Positions 18,295 through 28,600 are shown, counted from the stretch's first letter. The stretch is 64,000 nt of DNA from Aequitasia sp047973235 (GCA_047973235.1 JBKEBP010000197.1:11989-75988), one strand, 5' to 3'. The notes: a model not told the origin generated them from the letters alone. Numbers and translations are program-made.

Positions 18295-19191
18295 ATGGGA
18301 AATTGGAGCTTTGATATTGCTCACAAGGGATATTTAAAAGAACAAGTTGACAGCTATATGAGGCTTTTGGAAGACAATTACCAAGAGCTTGTAGAAACCA
18401 AAGAAAAATTGGCCAAGGAAGAAGCGAACTTAACAAAGATGCTTGAGGGTGGTTCATATGAAGATGAGGATACTATCAAGCAAAAAAATAGTGCAGTACA
18501 GAAACAAAGAAAGCTTGAAGTACTAACGAAAGAAGGAGAAAAGAAGTTAGCAGAGATTCAAGCAAATACCGAAGAAATCACTTTATTAGAAGAGAAGTTG
18601 GAGTCTTTAAAAGCCATTGAATTGAATAAAAAGCCACTGGTTGAAGTAAGAGAAAATGATGAACCGGAGTATGTTCAGGATGAACTCTCTATCAAAGCCA
18701 GGGAGCAAGCCAATGTATACATCGTGAAATTTAAGCAGGAAGTGGATGCTGAGAATAAGGAAAAACTAAGTGTTGCTTATGCTGAACTCGAAAATGTGTA
18801 TGAGGAAGCAAAGCGTATCAAAGATGATGTAAAAAATTCAAAGTTGGAAGAAGTTGATCAAGAGATTTCGATGCTATCGAATGATCAAGATATATTAGCT
18901 AAAGAACAAGAAGCGTTTAGAATGGAATATGAATATATCAAGAGGGAAGCAGAGCTCGAAAGTAATGCGCTTAAGCTTGAAGCTTCCAAGATACTTCAAT
19001 ACGCAAAAGGCAAACTTGATATGGTCAAGATGAAGGAAAAGGAAGCATCATCACGTGCTATTAGTGAAATAGATGCGATGAGCCAGATGCTAATATCTGA
19101 GTATAAGACTATGCAATATAGTCTGTCACAGGTGATTAAAGAAATTGAAGACGGTGTCAAATCAAATCCTGATGTAGTGGAAACAAATTAA
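18295..19191 (+). CDS. DivIVA-like coiled-coil protein
   Basis: 298 aa. The N-terminus NWSFDIAHKGYLKEQVDSYM followed by LLEDNYQELVETKEKL matches the DivIVA membrane-curvature domain pattern (F-x-G-Y-x-x-x-Q-V-D-x-F/Y). The rest is long coiled coil to about residue 285. DivIVA family proteins mark cell poles or septa and recruit partners in Gram-positive bacteria. The start has a good ribosome site (AAGGGGGAT). It is the last gene of the receiver/coiled-coil cluster and is followed by a terminator. It is longer than a typical DivIVA and is probably an accessory paralogue. Confidence 0.8.
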   Translation: MGNWSFDIAHKGYLKEQVDSYMRLLEDNYQELVETKEKLAKEEANLTKMLEGGSYEDEDTIKQKNSAVQKQRKLEVLTKEGEKKLAEIQANTEEITLLEEKLESLKAIELNKKPLVEVRENDEPEYVQDELSIKAREQANVYIVKFKQEVDAENKEKLSVAYAELENVYEEAKRIKDDVKNSKLEEVDQEISMLSNDQDILAKEQEAFRMEYEYIKREAELESNALKLEASKILQYAKGKLDMVKMKEKEASSRAISEIDAMSQMLISEYKTMQYSLSQVIKEIEDGVKSNPDVVETN

Positions 19192-19243
19192 ATTAATAAC
19201 ATGTAAGAAGATGAAGAACTTAAAGAACTGTATTTGAATATTG

Positions 19244-19280
19244 ACGACAAATTTGTGATGAACGAATTTGTCGTTTTTGT
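19244..19280 (+). terminator. Rho-independent terminator after the DivIVA-like gene
   Basis: ACGACAAATT (19244-19253) pairs perfectly with AATTTGTCGT (19265-19274), followed by TTTTGT. Confidence 0.85.
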
Positions 19281-19292
19281 GGTATTTTGTAG

Positions 19293-19320
19293 TTGAAAGA
19301 TCATAGATAACAGTTATAAT
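19293..19320 (+). promoter_or_regulatory. Sigma-A type promoter for the radical SAM gene
   Basis: TTGAAA at 19293-19298 and TATAAT at 19315-19320 with a 16-base spacer, about 25 bases ahead of the ATG at 19346. Confidence 0.65.
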
Positions 19321-19345
19321 TATAGATGATAAGGAGTGCAGCGAA

Positions 19346-20218
19346 ATGAAATACGAGGGAGCAGTATATCGCCCTCCAAGCGAGGCGAGAAGTTTAATAA
19401 TACAAATAACCATAGGATGTGCAAGAAATACTTGCACATTTTGTAGTATGTACAAAGTTAAGCGATTTAGAGTTAGACCAAGAGAGGAAGTAGTAGAAGA
19501 TCTTATTTCGGCAAGAGAATATTATAGAAATGTACAAATTAAAAAAGTGTTTCTAGCTGATGGTGATGCTCTTATTGTAAAGACAGAAGACTTAATTTAT
19601 ATTCTAAAAAAAATCAAAGAAATATTTCCTGAAGTTGAGAGAATATCCGCCTATGGGGCACCTGCTGATGTTATTGCTAAGTCACAATCAGAACTTGAAT
19701 CGCTGAGACAATCAGGACTTAGAATGATATACATTGGGGGTGAAAGCGGTGATAACAAGGTCCTGACAGATGTAAAAAAGGGAGTAACTGCAGAACAGAT
19801 TATAATTGCCGGTAAGAAGCTTAAATCGAGTGGTATGATAACCTCTATTACTTTTATCTCAGGACTTGGAGGTAGAGACAGACTAAAGGAACATGCGCTT
19901 GGCACTGCAAGAGTAATTAGTGAAATCAACCCTGAATATGTAGGATTATTAACGCTTATGTTAGAGAAGGGTACAGTTTTATATGAGCAGGAGAAACGCA
20001 GAGAGTTTGAGCTGCTTAAACCAATGGAAATTATGACGGAGTTAAAGCTTTTGGTTGAAAATATTGATTCGTCGGGTACGGTGTTTCGATCTAATCACGC
20101 CTCTAATTATTTCGCTCTTAAAGGAACCTTTAACGAAGATAGAGAAGCAATGCTTAGAGAAATACAGAATGCAATCAAAAGTGATGACTATACACCTGAA
20201 GGATATCGCAGCCTTTAG
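19346..20218 (+). CDS. Radical SAM protein
   Basis: 290 aa. A CxxxxCxxC iron-sulfur motif (Cys25, Cys30, Cys33 in GCARNTCTFC) departs slightly from the usual CxxxCxxC spacing, as seen in Elp3/coproporphyrinogen-oxidase-like radical SAM branches. The glycine-rich IYIGGESGD segment fits the SAM-binding strand. The domain fills nearly the whole protein, with no extra cluster domain. The substrate cannot be told. Good ribosome site AAGGAG. It is followed 35 bases later by recQ and may be cotranscribed with it. Confidence 0.88.
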   Translation: MKYEGAVYRPPSEARSLIIQITIGCARNTCTFCSMYKVKRFRVRPREEVVEDLISAREYYRNVQIKKVFLADGDALIVKTEDLIYILKKIKEIFPEVERISAYGAPADVIAKSQSELESLRQSGLRMIYIGGESGDNKVLTDVKKGVTAEQIIIAGKKLKSSGMITSITFISGLGGRDRLKEHALGTARVISEINPEYVGLLTLMLEKGTVLYEQEKRREFELLKPMEIMTELKLLVENIDSSGTVFRSNHASNYFALKGTFNEDREAMLREIQNAIKSDDYTPEGYRSL

Positions 20219-20252
20219 ATAGGAGCTATATTAAAATAGGAGCTATATTAAA
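20219..20252 (+). repeat. Perfect 17-bp tandem duplication of the recQ ribosome-site region
   Basis: The unit ATAGGAGCTATATTAAA occurs twice in a row (20219-20235 and 20236-20252), so recQ has two AGGAG sites. The nearer one (20238-20242) is 11 bases from the ATG. It looks like a recent slippage event. Confidence 0.8.
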
Positions 20253-20253
20253 T

Positions 20254-22080
20254 ATGAATAAATACGAAGTACTAAAGAAATATTTAGGATATGAAAGCTT
20301 TAAAGAGGGACAGGAGGAATTGATTGACAGTATTTTATCCGGAAAAGATACGCTTGGGATAATGAGTACCGGTGCCGGAAAATCTGCATGTTTTCAGATT
20401 CCGGCACTTATGATGACTGGAATTACGCTGGTAATATCACCGCTTATTTCACTTATGAAAGATCAAGTGTCGGCATTAAATCAAGCAGGGGTCCATGCCG
20501 CTTTTTTAAATAGCTCGCTCACACAAAATCAGTATTTTAAGGCACTAGAGTTTGCTAAAGAAGGACGATACCCGATTATATATGTAGCACCTGAGAGACT
20601 TTTATCAGATAGCTTTTTACAATTTGCATTAAGTGCGGAAATTGCTATGGTAGCGGTTGATGAAGCCCATTGTGTTTCGCAATGGGGACAGGATTTTAGA
20701 CCAAGTTACTTGAAGATAATTGATTTTATAAATCAACTGCCAAAGCGCCCAATAATAAGTGCATTTACCGCAACAGCCACTAAGGAAGTTAAGGAAGATA
20801 TTATAGATATACTTATGCTGCATGAACCAAAAGTAGTTTCTACCGGTTTTGATAGACCGAATCTGTACCTGGGTGTTCAGTCTCCTAAAGATAAATTTGC
20901 TATAGTCAAGAATGTAGTGGAAACACATCCCAATCAATGTGGAATCATATACTGCCTTACAAGAAAGCTAGTAGAAGAGGTTTGTGACAGGCTCAATACG
21001 GAAGGGTTTTCGGTCACCAGGTACCACGCAGGTTTAAATGATGATGAGCGAAGGGAAAACCAAGAAGATTTCATATATGACAGAAAACAGATAATGGTAG
21101 CAACAAACGCATTTGGTATGGGCATCGACAAAGCAGATGTGAGATATGTCATTCATTACAATATGCCCAAGAACATAGAATCATATTATCAGGAAGTAGG
21201 ACGATGCTCAAGGGATGGTGAGCCTGGCGAGTGTATACTTTTATATAGTGGTCAGGATGTTGTGACAAATCAATTCTTTATAAATAACAATAGAGATAAT
21301 GAAGAGCTTGATGATATAACCAGGGAGTTAGTAGCTGCGAGAGACAGGGAGCGACTGCGAAAAATGACGTTTTACTGCTTCACTAATGAATGCTTAAGAG
21401 ACTATATTTTAAGCTATTTCGGAGAGTATCACACGAATTATTGTGGCAATTGTTCAAGCTGTCTCACTAAATTTGAAACAAAAGATATTACAGTTGAAGC
21501 AAAAGCAATAATAGGGTGTGTGAAATCAAGTAATCAAAGATATGGAGTTAACGTTATCATTGATACTGTACATGGTGCTAATATAGCTAAAATACGCCAA
21601 TATGGCATGAATAATAATACACATTACAGTGAACTTTCGAAGACTTCAATACACCAGTTACGACAAATGATAAATCATTTGATGCTCAAAGATTATCTGG
21701 CAATTACAAATGATGAATATTGCATAGTGAAATTAACAGAAGCCTCAGAAACTGTTCTGACGGGGGATGAACAAGTAGTAATGAAGATGTCAAAAGAGCA
21801 TGAAGCAGAAAAGACTAAGGAGTCAAAGAAAAAGAAGAACGCAGCGGGAATCATCCTTTCTGAGAAAGAGGAAGCTATGTTTGAGAGACTTAGAAGCCTT
21901 AGAAGAGAAATTGCAAGTGAGGGAAAAGTGCCACCATACATGGTGTTCTCAGACAAGACGCTAATACTAATGAGTCGAATGAATCCAAAAACTAAACATG
22001 ATATGTTGGCAATAAGTGGTGTTGGTGAGTTCAAATTCGAGAAGTATGGTGAACGCTTTCTGCAAATAACCAACGGTTAA
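20254..22080 (+). CDS. recQ: ATP-dependent DNA helicase RecQ
   Basis: 608 aa, the usual RecQ length. Walker A is STGAGKS (about 37-43), motif II is DEAH in VDEAHCVSQWGQDFRP, and motif VI reads QEVGRCSRDG instead of the common GRAGRDG. The Zn-binding segment carries Cys in FTNECLRD and CGNCSSC, followed by the RQC winged helix and a C-terminal HRDC domain (about 530-605). It unwinds 3'-5' at forks and recombination intermediates. Its last 50 bases overlap the 3' end of the oppositely oriented HD gene. The ATG is placed by the duplicated AGGAG. Confidence 0.96.
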   Translation: MNKYEVLKKYLGYESFKEGQEELIDSILSGKDTLGIMSTGAGKSACFQIPALMMTGITLVISPLISLMKDQVSALNQAGVHAAFLNSSLTQNQYFKALEFAKEGRYPIIYVAPERLLSDSFLQFALSAEIAMVAVDEAHCVSQWGQDFRPSYLKIIDFINQLPKRPIISAFTATATKEVKEDIIDILMLHEPKVVSTGFDRPNLYLGVQSPKDKFAIVKNVVETHPNQCGIIYCLTRKLVEEVCDRLNTEGFSVTRYHAGLNDDERRENQEDFIYDRKQIMVATNAFGMGIDKADVRYVIHYNMPKNIESYYQEVGRCSRDGEPGECILLYSGQDVVTNQFFINNNRDNEELDDITRELVAARDRERLRKMTFYCFTNECLRDYILSYFGEYHTNYCGNCSSCLTKFETKDITVEAKAIIGCVKSSNQRYGVNVIIDTVHGANIAKIRQYGMNNNTHYSELSKTSIHQLRQMINHLMLKDYLAITNDEYCIVKLTEASETVLTGDEQVVMKMSKEHEAEKTKESKKKKNAAGIILSEKEEAMFERLRSLRREIASEGKVPPYMVFSDKTLILMSRMNPKTKHDMLAISGVGEFKFEKYGERFLQITNG

Positions 22081-23065
22081 AATCCATATTTAAGAAGGTA
22101 TTGATTTCACTTGCGATATCCTTGTCAATATCCATTATACGTTTATAATGGATACCGCCATTGCCAGTAGTTTTAACTAGTGAGTTAATATATCGCTTTT
22201 TAGCATCGATATTTACGCTATATTTTCCGATAGGCTTTGTTGATGAAGACAATACTGAATATGTCAAAGTGTGTTCTTGCCACATTTTTGCAATTTCGTT
22301 ATTTGTATTCATTTTATCAATGACAATTTCTTCGGTGGTATACAAATCCGCTTTTGTGATAACATTTAACTTAATTGCATGCCTTACAATATCCGCCAAG
22401 AATTGCATTGAAAATCTGTCCTCGTCATCCACAAACATATGCGAGTTCCTAAGAGATATATGTGTGAAACGTTTAGCTATAGATATATCGTCAAAAGCTA
22501 ACTCTGCAATACCTTGTTCATTTGTGGCTAAATGTATATTATCATAGATGTTTTTTATTTCATTAGTTGGCAAATGATACATAACGTAGGCAGTTCCGAA
22601 TGTGTATTCAAGTCGGTCAGCTGAAAGCATTGGAGTATCATTATCTGCAATCGGATATAAATGGTAATCACAAACATCATCAACCATAATATTAAGTCGG
22701 TTTAATATTTCCATTATTTCTTTTGAGTTTTCTATTATCTTGCGAGTCTCTTCTTCGGTAGATTCTTGCTTTAGATGATCTCCATTTAGAAAGTCGATAG
22801 TGTGGGCAAAAACGGGTGTTGATATATCATGAAGAAGGCCTGCTATGGTCATCGTCAAATCATGAGTAAAATGCCAAACAATATATGCAACACCTATACT
22901 ATGAGTAAGCCTTGAATAAGGGCAAATTTCATTTTTATACTTAGGATAACCGGCATATTCAACACCGCAGTGCATACCTACATGGTCCAGTCGCTGCATT
23001 TCCGGTGTTTTAACTAATTGTGTGATTGATGGAGGTATATTGTTAGAATATATTGAAGTGTACAA
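22031..23065 (-). CDS. HD-domain phosphohydrolase
   Basis: About 344 aa. I chose the TTG at 23065 because AAAGGAA sits six bases upstream of it; an in-frame TTG at 23080 lies before that site. The HD metal-binding pattern is clear: His in SRLTHSIGV, His-Asp in GLLHDISTPVFAHT and a distal Asp in LSADRLEYTFG. This is the arrangement of dGTPase/SAMHD1-like HD hydrolases, but the substrate is not certain. There is no membrane segment. It converges on recQ with a 50-base overlap of coding sequence, and is divergent from endonuclease IV, so a nucleotide-pool or repair role would fit. That is inference. Confidence 0.85.
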   Translation of the reverse strand: MYTSIYSNNIPPSITQLVKTPEMQRLDHVGMHCGVEYAGYPKYKNEICPYSRLTHSIGVAYIVWHFTHDLTMTIAGLLHDISTPVFAHTIDFLNGDHLKQESTEEETRKIIENSKEIMEILNRLNIMVDDVCDYHLYPIADNDTPMLSADRLEYTFGTAYVMYHLPTNEIKNIYDNIHLATNEQGIAELAFDDISIAKRFTHISLRNSHMFVDDEDRFSMQFLADIVRHAIKLNVITKADLYTTEEIVIDKMNTNNEIAKMWQEHTLTYSVLSSSTKPIGKYSVNIDAKKRYINSLVKTTGNGGIHYKRIMDIDKDIASEINTFLNMDFNRWLFAESVHHTSRI

Positions 23066-23099
23066 GGCAATTCCTTTCAATTAAGTGAGCAAATAGTAT

Positions 23100-23128
23100 T
23101 TGACTATTAGATAGTGGTTTGTTAGTAT
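23100..23128 (+). promoter_or_regulatory. Sigma-A type promoter for nfo
   Basis: TTGACT (23100-23105), a 17-base spacer and TAGTAT (23123-23128), in the divergent gap before endonuclease IV. Confidence 0.65.
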
Positions 23129-23218
23129 ATTTATTCTACATGAAATATTACAGCTAGGCAAGATGAATTAAGACAAGCTAGTGAAATATCAACCCAAATA
23201 CATTATATAAGGAGCAGT

Positions 23219-24055
23219 ATGTCAGAATTAATTATAGGATGCCATCTGTCATCATCAAAAGGTTTTCTTCACATGGGACAGGAGGCAATAAGCATTGGTG
23301 CAAATACATTTCAGTTTTTCACTAGAAATCCTCGTGGAAGTAAGGCAAAGCCGATTGATGAACAAGATGTCCAAAAGTACCTTGAGTATGCAAAAGAAAA
23401 TAACATAACTAATATACTAGCGCATGCACCATATACACTTAATCCATGTTCAGCGGATGAAAGAGTCAGAGAGTTTGCATATATGACCATGGAAGACGAC
23501 CTTAAGCGAATGGAGTATGTACCGGGTAATTGCTACAATTTTCATCCCGGGTCTTATACATCCAGCTCGAGAGATGAAGGGATTACAAGAATAATAGAAA
23601 TGTTAAATAAGTTGTTACAGACAGATCAGAGCACTACTGTTTTATTGGAAACCATGGCAGGTAAAGGAACGGAAATAGGAAGAAGTTTTCGGGATCTGGC
23701 TGAGATTATATCCGGTGTGAAACTTAAAAGTCATATCGGAGTCTGCCTTGATACCTGTCATGTATATGATGCAGGATATGACATCAAAGGTCATTTGAAT
23801 GAGGTGCTTAGAGAGTTTGATGAGGTTGTTGGAGTAAATAAATTAAAGGCAATTCACTTGAATGATAGCAAAAATCCATTTGAAAGTCATAAGGACAGGC
23901 ATGAAAAACTTGGCCAAGGTTATTTGGGGATTGAAACCTTTGAGAATATAGTAAATCATCCAATGACTCAAGGAATTCCATACTATTTGGAAACGCCAAA
24001 TGAACCGGATGGGTACAAACAAGAGATTGCATTACTTCGCAAACTATATAAGTGA
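23219..24055 (+). CDS. nfo: Endonuclease IV (apurinic/apyrimidinic endonuclease)
   Basis: 278 aa, standard family length. TIM-barrel AP endonuclease that cuts 5' of abasic sites with a three-zinc centre. Conserved segments are visible in order: GCHLSSSKGF, LAHAPYTLNPCS, YNFHPGSY, LLETMAGKGTEIG, GVCLDTCHVYDAGYD, HLNDSKNPFESHKDRHEKLGQG and YYLETPNEPDGY, which together carry the metal His, Glu and Asp ligands. ATG preceded by AAGGAG. Stand-alone transcription unit, divergent from the HD gene and convergent with the Gate-domain gene. Confidence 0.97.
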   Translation: MSELIIGCHLSSSKGFLHMGQEAISIGANTFQFFTRNPRGSKAKPIDEQDVQKYLEYAKENNITNILAHAPYTLNPCSADERVREFAYMTMEDDLKRMEYVPGNCYNFHPGSYTSSSRDEGITRIIEMLNKLLQTDQSTTVLLETMAGKGTEIGRSFRDLAEIISGVKLKSHIGVCLDTCHVYDAGYDIKGHLNEVLREFDEVVGVNKLKAIHLNDSKNPFESHKDRHEKLGQGYLGIETFENIVNHPMTQGIPYYLETPNEPDGYKQEIALLRKLYK

Positions 24056-24058
24056 AAA

Positions 24059-24092
24059 AAATCCACGAGCCAATAAAATGACTCGTGGATTT
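24059..24092 (-). terminator. Terminator between nfo and the Gate-domain gene
   Basis: AAATCCACGAG (24059-24069) pairs perfectly with CTCGTGGATTT (24082-24092). On the - strand the stem runs into seven Ts, so it mainly ends the Gate-domain transcript. It may also stop nfo transcripts less efficiently. Confidence 0.85.
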
Positions 24093-24102
24093 GACGTCCT
24101 TT

Positions 24103-25293
24103 TTACGATATAATCATGAACAAGTAATGCGCGACTACACCGGCAAATATACCGGCTATTGTATGTGATATTAAAGCCTTAGATATTAATTCTCTTCGTC
24201 CAAGAGCTTCCATCATAGATACATGAGTTGAAAGATATCCTGACCAGCACATACCCATTGCGGTAAATACAGCGATTTCATTAGCAGCTACAAGACCATC
24301 TTTTACCATTTGAGGAACCATACCAATTGCGGCACCTACGGCACCTAGTGATGTTATCGGAACTACAATATCGCTACCATCTATAAATCCGAATAGGACT
24401 TTAGTAACAGGTGCTATAAAGTTACCAAGTTTTGGTAGTAACTTTATACCCTCATAAGCAGCACCGGTGTAAACAGCAGCACCATTAGCAGCCTCACCAG
24501 GTCCAAATGTAAGTATCATTACAAGTGTACATATGAATACAACTCCGGGTGTAATTGCAAAACATGTTTGCCAACCTAGTTTACCACCTTCGAGCAAACA
24601 GTCGAGCACTCTGGAAAAGACGTTTTTCTTATGGTGTTCTTTTCCATCAGCCTCAGAATCTTCGTCAACTTCGACTTCTTCCATTTGGTTCATTTCATCC
24701 CACTGTCCGGTTTTCATATAATGACGTTTAGTGAGAAAGAGCATCAACCGAGTAGATAATATACTACCTGCTACTGCTCCCAGAAGACCGGCTCCGACTG
24801 CTTTAGCGAACCCATGTCCTAAACCTAACATAAATGAACAAACTATCATACCCATTCCGAAAGCGGTACCCAAGTTACAAAGTGCAGGAGTTTGATATTT
24901 CTTGAAATATTTCTTTGAACGCTTATCTGATGCTAGAGCTAAGATAGCCGGATTATCTGATAAGAAAGTTGTCATAATACCAACAGCTGATGCTCCCGGC
25001 ATCCCATATATGGGTCTCATTATAGGTGAGATGATATATTGTACTAGAGATACAACGCCAAATTCGGTAAGTAAACTTCCCACGGCACCCATTATTACAC
25101 AAACTGCACAGATATAAAGAACCGTATCAATTAAAACTGAATATGAGGTCTTAAGTATAGTATTGAGCATATTGCTGACACCCATTACACTACCTATATA
25201 TACAAAGAAACCTATGAAAACAGCAAGAAATATAAAAGTGCCGACTCCAAACTCTCGTTTAATTGCAGGGCTCCCTTCCTTTTTTTTAAACAC
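24103..25293 (-). CDS. Gate (nucleoside-recognition) domain membrane protein
   Basis: 396 aa with about nine or ten membrane segments and a charged cytoplasmic loop (MEEVEVDEDSEADGKEHHKK, about 205-225). The two halves resemble the Gate/nucleoside-recognition fold of SpmA/SpmB and nucleoside-permease gates: Gly-rich helices such as YICAVCVIMGAVGSLLTEFG and IDGSDIVVPITSLGAVGAAI. The GTG start has GGAGGAAG five bases upstream. Similar clostridial proteins are annotated only as nucleoside-recognition membrane proteins, and the transported molecule is unknown. Its own terminator follows. Confidence 0.75.
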   Translation of the reverse strand: MFKKKEGSPAIKREFGVGTFIFLAVFIGFFVYIGSVMGVSNMLNTILKTSYSVLIDTVLYICAVCVIMGAVGSLLTEFGVVSLVQYIISPIMRPIYGMPGASAVGIMTTFLSDNPAILALASDKRSKKYFKKYQTPALCNLGTAFGMGMIVCSFMLGLGHGFAKAVGAGLLGAVAGSILSTRLMLFLTKRHYMKTGQWDEMNQMEEVEVDEDSEADGKEHHKKNVFSRVLDCLLEGGKLGWQTCFAITPGVVFICTLVMILTFGPGEAANGAAVYTGAAYEGIKLLPKLGNFIAPVTKVLFGFIDGSDIVVPITSLGAVGAAIGMVPQMVKDGLVAANEIAVFTAMGMCWSGYLSTHVSMMEALGRRELISKALISHTIAGIFAGVVAHYLFMIIS

Positions 25294-25505
25294 AATTCTT
25301 CCTCCAATTCGATATATATTTAAAATCTTCTCTTAGAGTAAAAAATATGAGTTTAGAGCGAAAAATCGCTAAGCAGATTAATCTGAAGATTTATAGAATG
25401 GATGAATCTGCACTTTTCCTGTTAAAAAATATCCAATGTCTACTCTATTATACAACTTGGTTAGGTATAAGAAAAACCAAAGGGGTAGTTATTTGAAAAT
25501 GGAAG

Positions 25506-25531
25506 GCAGATATCTGTAAGTAGATATCTGC
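25506..25531. promoter_or_regulatory. Inverted repeat upstream of the SNF2 gene promoter
   Basis: GCAGATATCT (25506-25515) is the exact reverse complement of AGATATCTGC (25522-25531), with a 6-base spacer. It ends 15 bases before a -35 box and is placed like an activator or repressor site. It lies in the 322-base divergent gap 25294-25615, which otherwise holds AT-rich DNA with a small AGCGA/TCGCT hairpin near 25358 and no gene. Confidence 0.5.
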
Positions 25532-25546
25532 AATAAGATATAAAAC

Positions 25547-25576
25547 TTGACCGAAACAGAACATAAAGAGTATCAT
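25547..25576 (+). promoter_or_regulatory. Sigma-A type promoter for the SNF2 gene
   Basis: TTGACC (25547-25552), an 18-base spacer and TATCAT (25571-25576), 40 bases before the GTG start. Confidence 0.6.
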
Positions 25577-25615
25577 TAATGAAAAAGTGGTAAAACATAT
25601 AAAAAGGATAAAATA

Positions 25616-28600
25616 GTGAAAAAGAGATTTAGAATAAATAGAGAACAAGTGCAAAGAGAAGCCGGTGCCGCGGCATATACAAGAGGAGCGACTGTTTATA
25701 GAGAACATAAAGTCTTTGATATATATGTAGACTCAACAGGTACGACTGATTATATCAAGGCATTAGTAGAAGGCAGCCATTATGAGGAGTATGAGGTATT
25801 TGCCACATATATGCTTAGTGAAAACAAGTTGACACAAGCATACTGCAGTTGTCCTGCATATAGGAAATACTCCAGCATATGCAAACATTGTGTCGCAACA
25901 CTCTTGGAATATGAGGATTATATTAATGAATATGATGATGATTTAGAGGATGAAACACCTTATAATCATGCACTTCAAATGCTTGATAGTTTTAAAGGGA
26001 ATTATAAAAAAGAAGATAAGCAAGATACAACTAAAGCGTTTAAGAGTCTGTTGGTTAGTGAGCAAAGCAACGAGTTTCTACAAGGAATTGAAGATATTAA
26101 TTACGGAGAAGTGCATATTGAGCCAATACTAAACTATACAAGAACGGAGTGTTTTATCGAGTTTAAAATTGGAATTACCAGAATGTATATCTTAAAGGAT
26201 TTAATTGAATTTGAAGAACATATGGCAGCGAAAAGTGAGTTTTCATATGGTAAAGAGCTTAAATTCAGACACAGTATTGAGTTGTTTGATGAAGCATCAA
26301 AGCCTATCGTAGGATATATATTAGAATGGGTTCGTCAACATAAGGATGAGAACAAAAAGGTAATTTATAATTATTATAGAGGCTTTGAGTATTCACATGC
26401 AAAAATCAGAAATTTAATACCTACTCAAGCAGATACTACACGATTTTTCGATGCTATTGGAGACAATACTTTTATCGGAAATATTCAAGGACAATCTGAT
26501 ACAACGTGGAGAGCTATTGAAGATAACTATAGGGATAATCTGCTGATAAACGGGGATTCCGAAGGTATTAAAATAAGTGTAAGTAGTGCAACACAAATAT
26601 CAACTGCTTCATGGACATTTTATTTCCAAGCAGGCATTGTATATAAAGTACCGGAAAGTACGTTTGAAAAGGTGACAGCGTTTAGAGACATATTATACGA
26701 ACAGGAAGGTGAGTCAATATTTGTAGCGAATGAAGATATCCCTTCATTCATTAGAACGGTATTACCTAAACTATTGGAAGTTTATGATTGTACATTTAGT
26801 AATTTCGACCCGGATAGTTATGGAATCACACCGGTCACTTTTGAATTCTATCTTGATATGCCACAAGCAGATTTTTTGACATTTAGAGTATTAGCTGTTT
26901 ATGGCGAAGAAAAGTTCAATATATATGATAAAGAAGAGACGAAAAGTAAAGAAGTCGAAGTTACAAGGGACAGGATCAAAGAAGCTCAGATTGCAAAAGT
27001 CATGGACTACTATACCAATGCATATGATGAAGAAAAGAAACTTATGGTTCTCACAGATGATGACGATTTGATGTACGAAGTACTTACTATAGGAGTTGAA
27101 AAACTTCAACTAATCGGGGAGGTCTTTATATCAGATACGCTTAAGCAGAAGGAATATTCTCCAAAAGTTACTATAGGATTATCTCTGGCCGGTGAAAAGC
27201 TCGAAATAAGTATGACATCTGAAGAAATGACAAATGATGAATTATTCGAAATATTATCTAAATATGAGAGGAAAAAGAAATTCTATAAGCTGAAAAATGG
27301 TGGTTTCGTAAATATGGAAGATGCCGGCATGAAGGCATTATTAGAACTGAAGGATGGACTCGGACTAAGAAATTCTCAGTTAAAAAGAGGTAAGGCTCAA
27401 GTTCCCAAATTTAGAGCACTATACTTAGATAATGAGCTCAGGGAACAAAATGCGTTACCGGTTATCAAGGATAAGTCATTTAGATCATTGATACGCAATA
27501 TGAAGACTGTAGAAGACAATGATTTCGAGATACCACAGAGCTTGGATAAGATATTACGTGGATATCAGAAACAAGGCTTTTACTGGCTAAAGACACTTAG
27601 TAATAACGGATTCGGCGGTATTCTTGCTGATGATATGGGACTTGGAAAGACTTTGCAAGTTATAGCATATATTCTGTCAGAAGGTGGCACTACTTTGGTA
27701 GCATGCCCGGCATCACTTGTGTTTAATTGGAAAAATGAAGTTGAGAAATATGCACCTAGTATAGATGCAGTCATGGTAATTGGGACTAAAAAAGAACGAA
27801 GAGATATAATTAAAAATATTGAAATAGGTCAAGTGATAATAACGTCATATGATTTACTAAAACGTGACTTGGATGAATATGATAGTAAGACATTTGCAAC
27901 AATGGTAATAGATGAAGCCCAGTTTATTAAAAATCATAATACACAAGTTGCAAAAGCAGTAAAGGATGTAGATGCAGGATTCAAAATTGCACTGACGGGA
28001 ACTCCGGTTGAAAATTCACTTAGTGAATTGTGGAGTATATTTGATTTTGTTATGCCCGGGTTCTTTTACAACTATACAAAATTTAGAGAAGAGATAGAAA
28101 CACCTATTGTTCAAGAACAAGATGCAGATGCCAAATTAAGATTGCAGAAAATGCTAAAGCCGTTTGTACTTAGACGCCTTAAGAAAGATGTACTTAAAGA
28201 TTTACCGGATAAAATGGAGGAAAATTACTTTGCGAAATTAGCGGGTGAACAACAAAAGTTATATGATGGTCATGTGCAGAGAATGAAGATGCTTCTTGAG
28301 GATAAGTCCGACACAGAGTTCAAAAAGTCAAAGATTCAGATACTTGCTGAACTTACAAAATTGAGGCAATTATGCTGTGATCCGACATTATTATTTGATG
28401 AATATAAGGGTGAATCTGCTAAGCTGGAGATGTGCAAGGATTTGGTAAATAAAGCAATTTCAGGTGGACACAAGATATTATTGTTTTCTCAGTTTACTTC
28501 TATGTTGGATATAATTACGAAGAGTTTTGAGGAAGAGGGTATTTCTTACTTATTATTGACAGGTGCTACCAGCAAAGAAAAGCGTGCTAAGATGGTCACG

